A DNA stretch of 5,179 nucleotides, taken from assembly GCA_031264605.1 (NCBI GenBank), contig JAISDQ010000088.1, positions 1-5,179 on the forward strand, read 5' to 3'. Under the pieces are notes generated by a model. The model had not been told where the DNA came from, made no database searches, and worked only from the letters and a program-made list of their open reading frames with translations. A program made the translations under genes and the position numbers. This DNA is from Synergistaceae bacterium (lineage in GTDB: Bacteria; Synergistota; Synergistia; Synergistales; Synergistaceae). Position 1 is the first letter of the stretch, and each line of letters begins with the position of its first letter. Below are positions 1 to 5,179 of this stretch, piece by piece.

Positions 1-3
1 AAC

Positions 4-47
4 AAAACATCCGGTGTCTTCACAAGTACTCGACACCGGATGTTTTT
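4..47. terminator. Strong intrinsic terminator, probably bidirectional
   Basis: A perfect 15-bp inverted repeat pairs positions 4-18 with 32-46 around a 13-nt loop (19-31). The right arm runs into five T residues (43-47) and the left arm starts with four A residues, so the element has a U-tract in both directions. No gene end is visible inside the window to its left, so it most likely ends a plus-strand gene lying before position 1. It also separates the iorA operon from upstream transcription. The structure is read directly from the sequence; the terminator role is inferred from the classic stem plus T-run form. Confidence 0.85.
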
Positions 48-53
48 GAGGCT

Positions 54-92
54 AAAAGAGGACATTTTCTCAGACGAATTAACCTCTTTTTT
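54..92 (+). terminator. Second terminator-like hairpin (weak)
   Basis: AAAAGAGG at 54-61 pairs perfectly with CCTCTTTT at 83-90, and six T residues follow from 87 to 92. The 21-nt loop is long and contains most of the first copy of a 17-bp direct repeat. The stem is A/T-rich and short, so it would terminate less well than the hairpin at 4-47. It could be a back-up terminator or simply part of a mobile-element end. Confidence 0.35.
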
Positions 93-111
93 GCGGACAT
101 TTTCTCAGACG
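60..111. repeat. Two 17-bp direct repeats, possible insertion-sequence end
   Basis: GGACATTTTCTCAGACG occurs exactly at 60-76 and again at 95-111, 35 bp apart. Short near-identical repeats spaced by a few turns of helix are typical of the ends of integrase-type insertion sequences (IS21/IS481-like), where they bind transposase. The motif with TTGACAG after the second copy resembles such ends from memory, but no transposase gene or matching inverted copy lies in this window. It could equally be a pair of operator sites or a small dispersed repeat. The repeats are certain; the mobile-element origin is a guess. Confidence 0.5.
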
Positions 112-195
112 CTTGACAGCAAAAATTTAAGCACGGGAATTCTCTTACCTTTATCTTACTCCTGACTCCTGAAATCATTTCTACTCTTGGCAATC

Positions 196-447
196 AATGT
201 GCTGAAATTCGGTACAGTGAGCCATGAAAACTGGATATCTGCGGTAGCACCGCAGACCTGGTACTCATGATGAAGGAGACTCGCGGGAACGTTGCTGTCG
301 TGAACTGGTTCTCAAATAGCAACTACAGGCTTTCCATGGTGGAATTCACTGACGGCACTGTCTAGAAGGCTGACCTTATCGACAAATGGCGCAAACGTTA
401 TATACGGGACAGACAAAAACGACACTATCGGCAGTACATCCGGCAAC
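196..447 (+). pseudogene. Decayed fragment of an RTX/hemolysin-type calcium-binding protein
   Basis: Three stretches in changing frames line up with the haemolysin-type calcium-binding related domain (HCBP_related) and an RTX repeat. Positions 196-246 read NVLKFGTVSHENWISAV, like the family's 'D.L.FG.gi..eni.a' strand. In a second frame, 255-362 reads DLVLMMKETRGNVAVV followed by NWFSNSNYRL and SMVEFTDGTV, matching the hallmark 'v.nWF....y.ie.veFaDGT.w'. A TAG at 363-365 then stands where the family usually has Trp (TGG to TAG), followed by KADLIDK. From about 382 the first frame resumes with NGANVIYGTDKNDTIG, an RTX-like nonapeptide repeat. A frameshift near 246-252, a nonsense codon and a second frameshift near 381 make this a dead gene piece. 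No start, secretion signal or intact C-terminus is visible. Family assignment is from remembered motif patterns and has not been tested by search; overall it is quite convincing. Confidence 0.6.
238..256. repeat. Perfect 8-bp palindrome with 3-nt loop
   Basis: TCTGCGGT (238-245) and ACCGCAGA (249-256) are exact reverse complements around AGC. The hairpin lies exactly where the RTX remnant changes frame. There is no following T-run, so it is not an obvious terminator. It may be a mutational scar rather than a functional site. Confidence 0.5.
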
Positions 448-718
448 ATCAGTAGCTATGTAAGCCGAGAAGAAGCGAAAATTTCGCGCTGGCTTCGTCG
501 GCGAGAATATAGTTGAATTTCCTCGTAGTCCTCCACTGCAAAAGAAAATCCGTCCGCAGCACGAATATATTTCTGCCCGTCGAAATCCTCTTTTGCGCTC
601 GGAAACTCTCGTCACCTTTCCGACATTCTCATCGAAATTTTTCGGCATCATAGTGACGGATAGCCTCCAAAAGTCCACCGAAACTATGTTTTTCCGTTTA
701 TGTATTTCACGGACGATT
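448..718. other. Gene-free stretch with possible coding debris
   Basis: No intact gene, RNA gene or strong structure is visible here. The plus-strand frame of the RTX remnant stays open to a TGA at 514-516, but its residues no longer resemble RTX repeats. On the minus strand, 611 down to 456 gives about 51 open codons with protein-like content (for example FDGQKYIRAADGF and EDYEEIQLYS). The neighbouring minus frames towards 680 hold further plausible pieces such as LLEAIRHYDAEKF. These would need two frameshifts to join, and no family is recognised. The most cautious reading is decayed sequence between an old insertion and the iorA promoter. Confidence 0.4.
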
Positions 719-729
719 TGATATATAAT
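719..729 (+). promoter_or_regulatory. Candidate extended -10 promoter for the iorA operon
   Basis: TGATATATAAT at 719-729 contains an exact TATAAT (724-729), and the overlapping TATATA (722-727) carries a TG one base upstream, the extended -10 form. No good -35 hexamer stands 16-18 bp upstream. TTTATG at 697-702 is the nearest T-rich candidate and is too far away. A start near 735 would leave an untranslated leader of about 85 nt before iorA. A TTGACA at 757-762 has no matching -10 box at the right distance. The motif is visible; activity is inferred. Confidence 0.4.
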
Positions 730-803
730 CGCAAAATGGTGATATTTACGGTTCCATTGACATATAAGGTAAAATCATCGGGTTGACGTTGTAACAAGCG
801 CAT

Positions 804-817
804 ATTCCGGGGGGAAT
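804..817 (+). promoter_or_regulatory. iorA ribosome binding site within a small hairpin
   Basis: GGGGGGAA at 809-816 ends 5-7 nt before the ATG at 822, a suitable Shine-Dalgarno distance, and supports that start. ATTCC (804-808) can pair with GGAAT (813-817) around a GGGG loop, so part of the ribosome site could be held in a 5-bp stem. The stem is short and may have no regulatory effect. Confidence 0.5.
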
Positions 818-821
818 CCAG

Positions 822-2633
822 ATGAAAGAAATTATGACGGGCAACGAGGCGATCGCGAGAGGCGCGTGGGAGGCGGGGTGCCATGTGGCCGCCGCGTATC
901 CCGGCACTCCGTCGTCGGAGATACTCGAAAACGTCGCCCGATACGGCGAGATTGACGCCGAGTGGTCCACAAACGAAAAAGTCGCGGTCGAGGTCGCGAG
1001 CGGCGCGGCGCTCGGCGGCGCCAGGGCGCTCGCCGCCATGAAGCACGTCGGTCTGAACGTGGCGGCCGATCCGCTTTTCACTATGTCGTACATAGGGTCG
1101 AACGGCGGGCTCGTGATAGTGACGGCCGACGATCCGGGCTTTTTCAGCTCGCAGAACGAACAGGACAACCGCTGGTACGCCATGCACGCCAAGATCCCCA
1201 TGCTGGAGCCGTCCGACAGCCAGGAGTGCCTCGATTTCACCAAAGACGCTTTCGAACTCTCCGAACGCTTCGACGCTCCGTTATTGTTCCGCGTGACCAC
1301 TAGAATCTGCCACAGCAAATCGATCGTCGAGACGGGTGAACGCGGCGAGGTTCCGATCAAGCCGTACGACAAAAATCCGGGCAAGTGCGTGATGCAGCCT
1401 TCGGCCGCGATGGTCCGCCGCCGTCTCATGGAAGAGCGCGAGGCGAAACTGCGCGCGTTTTCCAACGATTGCAAATTCAACCGCATAGAGTGGGGAAGCG
1501 AACGCCATATTGGCGTGATAACGAGCGGCGTCTCGTATCAGCACGCGCGCGAGGCGTGGAGCGACATGGGCGGCAGGGTCTCGTTTCTCAAACTGGGCCT
1601 TACGTGGCCGCTGCCGGGCGATCTCATCGCGAAATTCGCCTCCGAGGTCGAAACGCTGTACGTCATCGAGGAAAACGAGCCCTACATCGAAAACTTCGTG
1701 AGACGGAACGGCATCGAGTGCGCCGGCATGGAACTGCTTCCCGCGATAGGAGAGCTGAACGCCGGAATAATAAGGGCGGCTATGAGGGGCGGCGAAACCC
1801 CCGCCCCCTACAAGACGGATATCACGGCCCCTCCGCGTCCTCCCGTGCTGTGTCCCGGCTGTTCGCACCGCGGTATCGCTTTCGCGCTCTCCAAATACAA
1901 GGACATATTGGTCAGCGGCGATATCGGCTGTTACACGCTGAGCGTCATGCCCCCGCTCTCCGTAATCGACTCGGTGATATGCATGGGCGCGTCGGTCTCG
2001 GCGGGCATCGGTTTCCGAAAGGCTTTCTCGCGCGCGGGCGCTCGCGAAGACGCCCGCAAGGAAGGCAAGAAGATAAACAAAGTATTCGGCATGATAGGCG
2101 ATTCGACGTTTTTTCACTCGGGCATCACCGGCCTCATCGACGCCGTGGTCAACCGCAGCGCCATCGCGCTCTGCATAGTGGACAACAGGATAACGGCCAT
2201 GACTGGGCATCAGGAAAATCCGGGCACGGGCAGGACGATCAGGGGGGAGACCACTGAAACCGTCGATCTCACGGCGATTTGCACGGCTTGCGGCGTCAAA
2301 CCGGAAAACGTGCGCAAGATCGACCCGTATAATCTCGCGGAGACCGAAAAAGCCGTCAAAGACGCCTATGACAGCGATGAAATATTCGTGCTCATCACGA
2401 CCAGGCCCTGCGCCCTGATAAAAGACGTTCAGCGCAAACGCGCGAACGTGAGGTGCGAGGTCGACGATAAACTTTGCGTTAAATGCAAGGCTTGTATGCG
2501 GGTGGGGTGCCCCGCCCTCGCCTTCCGGGACGGCAGAATAGAGATAGACGGTTCCTCGTGCAACGGATGCACGATATGCGCGCAGGTATGCCCCAGACAC
2601 GCCATCTCTCAGGCAGGTGAATTCAATGACTGA
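822..2633 (+). CDS. iorA: Indolepyruvate:ferredoxin oxidoreductase, alpha subunit
   Basis: This is the catalytic subunit (603 aa, the usual size) of the cytoplasmic thiamine-diphosphate enzyme EC 1.2.7.8. It oxidatively decarboxylates indolepyruvate and related aryl pyruvates to aryl-acetyl-CoA, passing electrons to ferredoxin. The N-terminus, TGNEAIARGAWEAG then AAAYPGTPSSEI, is the family's pyrimidine-binding domain. The thiamine-diphosphate half contains CPGCSHRG (344-351), GDIGCYTL (from 366), CMGAS, and GDSTFFHSG (from 426) followed by DN at 454-455, the cofactor/Mg2+ motif. The C-terminus is a two-cluster ferredoxin domain: Cys 552, 555, 558 and 563 (C-x2-C-x2-C-x4-C-P) and Cys 580, 583, 586 and 590 (C-x2-C-x2-C-x3-C-P). 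All expected cysteines are present. The ATG at 822 is preceded by a G-rich Shine-Dalgarno sequence and matches the family's N-terminus. The gene overlaps iorB by 8 bp. In fermenting anaerobes it serves aromatic amino-acid breakdown, with energy gained from the acyl-CoA. Confidence 0.96.
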   Translation: MKEIMTGNEAIARGAWEAGCHVAAAYPGTPSSEILENVARYGEIDAEWSTNEKVAVEVASGAALGGARALAAMKHVGLNVAADPLFTMSYIGSNGGLVIVTADDPGFFSSQNEQDNRWYAMHAKIPMLEPSDSQECLDFTKDAFELSERFDAPLLFRVTTRICHSKSIVETGERGEVPIKPYDKNPGKCVMQPSAAMVRRRLMEEREAKLRAFSNDCKFNRIEWGSERHIGVITSGVSYQHAREAWSDMGGRVSFLKLGLTWPLPGDLIAKFASEVETLYVIEENEPYIENFVRRNGIECAGMELLPAIGELNAGIIRAAMRGGETPAPYKTDITAPPRPPVLCPGCSHRGIAFALSKYKDILVSGDIGCYTLSVMPPLSVIDSVICMGASVSAGIGFRKAFSRAGAREDARKEGKKINKVFGMIGDSTFFHSGITGLIDAVVNRSAIALCIVDNRITAMTGHQENPGTGRTIRGETTETVDLTAICTACGVKPENVRKIDPYNLAETEKAVKDAYDSDEIFVLITTRPCALIKDVQRKRANVRCEVDDKLCVKCKACMRVGCPALAFRDGRIEIDGSSCNGCTICAQVCPRHAISQAGEFND

Positions 2634-3219
2634 GCAATCCAATGAGACCAGGAGCGTTCTTCTTGTGGGCGTGGGCGGACAGGGCACGATACTCGCCTCG
2701 AAAGTCCTGTCGGTAGGGCTCGCGCGCGCGGGATACGACGTGAAAATGTCGGAGATTCACGGAATGTCCCAGCGCGGGGGCAGCGTTACCACTCACGTCA
2801 GGTTTGGGGCGAAAGTTTATTCTCCCATAGTGGACGAACGCGGCGCTGATATCCTCGTCTCGTTCGAGAAGGTGGAGGCCGTCCGCTGGCTCGCTTTTCT
2901 GAAGCGCGGCGGAATGCTGGTGGTGAACGATTACGAAATACGGCCGCTCTCGGTGCTCACGGGCACGGCCGAGTACCCTGACGGCGTGACCGGGAAACTC
3001 AGGTCGGAAGTGCCCCGCATGATAGCATTCGACGCCGTGAAAATCGCGTCGGATCTGGGCAGCGTCAAGGCCCAGAACGTCGTTCTGCTGGGAGCGCTGG
3101 TCAAGGGCATGAAACTCGATCACATAGACTGGAACGCCGTCTTGAAGGATTCGGTGCCTCCCAAGCTGTACGAACTCAACGCGCGGGCGTTCGCCGCGGG
3201 AGCCGCGGAACTGAAATAA
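2626..3219 (+). CDS. iorB: Indolepyruvate:ferredoxin oxidoreductase, beta subunit
   Basis: This is the small partner of IorA, of the pyruvate/ketoisovalerate oxidoreductase gamma-domain family (about 197 aa, normal length). The N-terminal LLVGVGGQGT (12-21) is the glycine-rich nucleotide/CoA-binding loop, and SEIHGMSQRGGSV (42-54) is the signature that follows in IorB and related gamma subunits. No membrane segment or iron-sulfur motif is seen, as expected. The ATG at 2626 is preferred: AGGTGA at 2615-2620 is a good Shine-Dalgarno sequence 5 nt before it. The in-frame GTG at 2617 lies inside that site and would add only three residues. The start overlaps the iorA stop (ATGACTGA), which suggests translational coupling and equal subunit amounts. 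It is followed after 18 bp by the corA-type gene. Confidence 0.95.
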   Translation: MTEQSNETRSVLLVGVGGQGTILASKVLSVGLARAGYDVKMSEIHGMSQRGGSVTTHVRFGAKVYSPIVDERGADILVSFEKVEAVRWLAFLKRGGMLVVNDYEIRPLSVLTGTAEYPDGVTGKLRSEVPRMIAFDAVKIASDLGSVKAQNVVLLGALVKGMKLDHIDWNAVLKDSVPPKLYELNARAFAAGAAELK

Positions 3220-3225
3220 CTACGT

Positions 3226-3233
3226 GGGGTGAT
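3226..3233 (+). promoter_or_regulatory. Shine-Dalgarno site deciding the corA start
   Basis: GGGGTGAT matches the 16S-complementary GAGGTGAT at seven of eight bases. It is best placed for the GTG at 3238, with 8 nt between its GG core and the start. The in-frame GTG at 3229 and ATG at 3232 lie within the site itself and so are unlikely to be the main starts. Confidence 0.6.
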
Positions 3234-3237
3234 GAGC

Positions 3238-4203
3238 GTGCTCAGTATTTTAGCGACCGGGCCGGACGGCTTGAACGAAATAGAGATGAAAAACGGCGAA
3301 AAGACTCCGCCGGGCGCGTGGATGAAACTCACCAAGCCCACCGCCGCCGAACTCCGCGACGTTTCAGAGGCGTCGGGAACGCCCATCGATTTTTTGCAGG
3401 CGGCGCTCGACATGGAGGAACCGTCGCGTATCGAGGTGGAGGAAGATCACATCCTCATCATAATCAACGTGCCGAAACTCGACGCGGGAGTCTCGCTCGG
3501 TTACGACACCATTCCTCTCGGAATCGTCATTTCCCCCGGTTTCGTCATTACCGTATGCATGGAGGAGAACGAGGTTCTGGACGATTTCGATACGCTGCAT
3601 CATCTTTTTTTCGACACCCGCAAACGAACCAGATTCCTGCTCCAGATACTCTACAAATGCGCGGTCGTGTTCCTCAAAGACCTTCGGATAATGAACAAGC
3701 GGACGGATGAAATCGAACAGGACCTGCGGCGCTCGATGAAAAACAAGGAACTTTTCCTGCTCCTCGACCTCCAGAAGACCCTGACTTATTTCACCGTGGC
3801 CCTCCGTTCCAACCGCAACGTCGTCGAACGCCTGATGAGGCTCTTTTCGAACCCAAGCGTCCACGACAAGGTCAAACTTCGCGAGGACGACGAAGAACTG
3901 CTGGAAGACGTGCGTATAGAATTCGATCAGGCGATAGAAATGGTGCAGATGCACGGCGAAGTGCTGGCGAGCATGATGGACGCCTTTGCCTCCGTGATAT
4001 CGAACAACCTCAACATCGTCATGAAATTTCTCACGTCCGTGACCATAGTTATGGCGATTCCCACGATGGTGGCGAGTTTCTTCGGCATGAACGTGCCGGT
4101 TCCCTGGACGAACACTGCGCCCGGTTTTATCTACGCCATGCTGCTGGCGCTCGTACTCACGATAAGCGTGACGGTTTTATTCTGGAAAAAGAAGATGTTC
4201 TGA
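3238..4203 (+). CDS. corA: CorA-family magnesium/divalent cation transporter
   Basis: This is an inner-membrane channel-type transporter for Mg2+ (in some members Co2+, Ni2+ or Zn2+) that works as a pentamer. With the GTG start at 3238 it has 321 aa, typical for the family, and begins MLSILATGPDGLNEI as many bacterial relatives do. Residues 1 to about 240 form the soluble funnel domain (GAWMKLTKPTAAE, FLQAALDMEEPSRIE, IPLGIVISPGFVITV) and a long charged helix. The first membrane helix is about 264-283 and ends in the GMN signature (283-285). A short loop, VPVPWTNTAPG, precedes the second helix (about 296-316) and a lysine-rich cytoplasmic tail, KKKMF. The loop lacks the MPEL acidic motif of Escherichia coli CorA, so this belongs to a different CorA branch and the substrate ion cannot be fixed by sequence. 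Starts at 3229 or 3232 are possible but less well placed. The 18-bp gap from iorB suggests one operon. Confidence 0.92.
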   Translation: MLSILATGPDGLNEIEMKNGEKTPPGAWMKLTKPTAAELRDVSEASGTPIDFLQAALDMEEPSRIEVEEDHILIIINVPKLDAGVSLGYDTIPLGIVISPGFVITVCMEENEVLDDFDTLHHLFFDTRKRTRFLLQILYKCAVVFLKDLRIMNKRTDEIEQDLRRSMKNKELFLLLDLQKTLTYFTVALRSNRNVVERLMRLFSNPSVHDKVKLREDDEELLEDVRIEFDQAIEMVQMHGEVLASMMDAFASVISNNLNIVMKFLTSVTIVMAIPTMVASFFGMNVPVPWTNTAPGFIYAMLLALVLTISVTVLFWKKKMF

Positions 4204-4207
4204 GAAA

Positions 4208-4223
4208 TCCCGCGGGCGCGGGA
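4208..4223. repeat. GC-rich inverted repeat between corA and glyA
   Basis: TCCCGCG (4208-4214) and CGCGGGA (4217-4223) are exact reverse complements separated by two bases, giving a practical 6-bp stem with a 4-nt loop. It starts four bases after the corA stop. No T-run follows, so it is not a classic intrinsic terminator. It might reduce read-through or stabilise the 3' end of the upstream message. Confidence 0.4.
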
Positions 4224-4258
4224 CGGATATCAACGCGCGAAATGAAAAAATACTTTGC

Positions 4259-4265
4259 GGAGGAA
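4259..4265 (+). promoter_or_regulatory. glyA ribosome binding site
   Basis: GGAGGAA stands before the ATG at 4274, with 10 nt between the GGAGG core and the start. The distance is slightly long but acceptable, and no other in-frame start upstream is suitable, so it fixes the glyA start. Confidence 0.7.
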
Positions 4266-4273
4266 TGTACAAA

Positions 4274-5179
4274 ATGAATATAGACGACCAAATAATGGAA
4301 GCCCCGCTCGGCGAGATCGACCCCGAGATCAGCGCGCTCATAGGCGAGGAGTTCAACCGCCAGAGAACGCATATCGAGCTTATCGCGTCGGAAAATTTTG
4401 TGCCGAGGGCGATAATGGAAGCGCAAGGTTCCATCCTCACCAACAAATACGCCGAGGGATATCCGCATAAAAAATATTATGGCGGCTGTAAATTCGTCGA
4501 ACAGATAGAGGAAATAGCGATCGAACGGGCAAAGAGCCTGTTCGGAGCGGAACACGCCAACGTTCAGCCTCACGCCGGAACGACGGCGAACCAGGCCGTC
4601 TACTTCGCCGTCATGAATCCGGGCGACACGATGCTCGCCATGAAACTCGACCAGGGCGGCCATTTGTCTCACGGACACCCGATGAATTTCACCGGGAAAA
4701 TTTACAACGTCGTCTCTTACGGAGTGAACCGCGACACCGAGACCATCGATTATGACGAGGTCGCGCGGCTGGCGCGCGAGTCGCGCCCCAGGATCATAGT
4801 GGCGGGCGCGAGCGCCTATCCGAGAGCCATAGATTTCGCGCGTTTCAGGAAGATAGCCGACGAGACCGGCGCGCTCCTGATGACCGACATGGCTCATATC
4901 GCCGGGCTCGTCGCGGGCGGCGCGCACGAAAACCCAACGCCACACTCGCATTTCGTGACGTCCACCACGCAAAAGAGCCTTCGCGGCCCGAGGGGCGCCT
5001 TTATCCTGTGCGTTAAAGAATACGCGGCCGATACCGACAGGACGGTATTTCCCGGCGTGCAGGGCGGCCCCCTGCTTCAAGCGATCGCCGCCAAGGCGAC
5101 GTGCTTCAAGCTCGCCGGAGAACCGGCGTTTGGGGAATACGCGCGTCAGGTCGTCAGAAACGCCGCCGAGATGGCGCGC
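4274..5179 (+). CDS. glyA: Serine hydroxymethyltransferase (partial, 3' end outside window)
   Basis: This pyridoxal-phosphate enzyme (EC 2.1.2.1) interconverts serine plus tetrahydrofolate with glycine plus methylene-tetrahydrofolate, the main source of one-carbon units. The window holds the first 302 codons; the family is about 415 aa, so roughly 115 residues are missing. Visible signatures in order are IELIASENFVP, NKYAEGYPHKKYYGGC, NVQPHAGTTANQAVY, GGHLSHGHPMNF, TDMAHIAGLVAGG (Asp205 and His208 at the cofactor), the lysine loop STTQKSLRGPRGA (Lys234 forms the Schiff base), and FPGVQGGPL. The residue before the lysine is Gln233, where the Escherichia coli enzyme has His228; spacing to the other active-site residues is unchanged. 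The start follows a GGAGG site. The gene lies 70 bp after corA with no convincing terminator between them, so co-transcription is possible, but it could also have its own promoter. Confidence 0.95.
   Translation, partial: MNIDDQIMEAPLGEIDPEISALIGEEFNRQRTHIELIASENFVPRAIMEAQGSILTNKYAEGYPHKKYYGGCKFVEQIEEIAIERAKSLFGAEHANVQPHAGTTANQAVYFAVMNPGDTMLAMKLDQGGHLSHGHPMNFTGKIYNVVSYGVNRDTETIDYDEVARLARESRPRIIVAGASAYPRAIDFARFRKIADETGALLMTDMAHIAGLVAGGAHENPTPHSHFVTSTTQKSLRGPRGAFILCVKEYAADTDRTVFPGVQGGPLLQAIAAKATCFKLAGEPAFGEYARQVVRNAAEMAR

Noticed and set aside
1..120. CRISPR array
   Set aside because: There are only two copies of a 17-bp repeat with an 18-bp gap and no cas gene, which is too short and too few.
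757..762. TTGACA as the -35 box of the iorA promoter
   Set aside because: No -10-like hexamer lies 16-18 bp downstream (around 779-785 the sequence is CGGGTTG), so the TATAAT at 724-729 is the better candidate.
735..821. Riboswitch or T-box leader upstream of iorA
   Set aside because: The leader is only about 85 nt and shows no conserved T-box, tryptophan-rich leader peptide or terminator/antiterminator pair.
684..1187. Minus-strand open frame crossing the iorA start and promoter region
   Set aside because: Most of it mirrors iorA codons, and it merely reads through the AT-rich upstream region. No ribosome site or family resemblance was found.
1281..2687. Long minus-strand open frame (about 468 codons) opposite iorA
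   Set aside because: It lies entirely antisense to a clear iorA/iorB coding region, has low-complexity Arg/Ala/His-rich content and matches no family. It is a by-product of GC-rich codon use.
4157..5080. Minus-strand open frame (about 307 codons) opposite glyA
   Set aside because: It is antisense to a glyA region with all the family motifs, and its product shows no recognisable domain.

Overview
The window is bacterial DNA with two parts. Positions 1-821 are AT-richer, hold no intact gene, and look like a terminator followed by decayed sequence. Positions 822-5179 are a GC-rich block of four tightly spaced plus-strand genes: iorA, iorB, a corA-type transporter gene and glyA, which runs off the right edge. 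Indolepyruvate:ferredoxin oxidoreductase genes in a GC-rich bacterial genome suggest an anaerobe that ferments amino acids. The codon use and gene set would suit a member of the Synergistota (Cloacibacillus/Synergistes type), but that is an inference from general resemblance and has not been tested.

Left part: a strong 15-bp stem-loop with a T-run (4-47) most likely ends a gene lying left of the window. Next come a second, weaker hairpin and two exact 17-bp direct repeats (60-76 and 95-111) that look like an insertion-sequence end. From about 196 to 447 there is a broken piece of an RTX/hemolysin-type calcium-binding protein. It can be read only by changing frame twice and passing a TAG where the family usually has a tryptophan. 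From 448 to about 718 nothing intact is visible. A candidate extended -10 promoter near 719-729 and a G-rich Shine-Dalgarno sequence in a small hairpin precede iorA.

Right part: iorA (603 aa) and iorB (about 197 aa) overlap by 8 bp and encode the two subunits of indolepyruvate:ferredoxin oxidoreductase. This enzyme oxidatively decarboxylates aryl pyruvates made by transamination of aromatic amino acids, giving aryl-acetyl-CoA and reduced ferredoxin. Eighteen bases later comes a CorA-family divalent cation transporter (about 321 aa with the GMN signature). Seventy bases further on is glyA, serine hydroxymethyltransferase (first 302 codons). The spacing suggests co-transcription of at least iorA-iorB-corA, with glyA possibly in the same transcript because no convincing terminator lies in between. 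The shared theme is amino-acid catabolism (aromatic 2-oxoacid oxidation and serine/glycine/one-carbon exchange). Both enzymes depend on bound cofactors, and the transporter may supply Mg2+, which thiamine-diphosphate enzymes need, though that link is inferred.

There is no clear sign of a new multi-gene system. The points most worth a second look are the RTX remnant with a perfect palindrome at its frameshift, the 17-bp repeats, and a Gln in place of the usual His beside the PLP lysine of GlyA.
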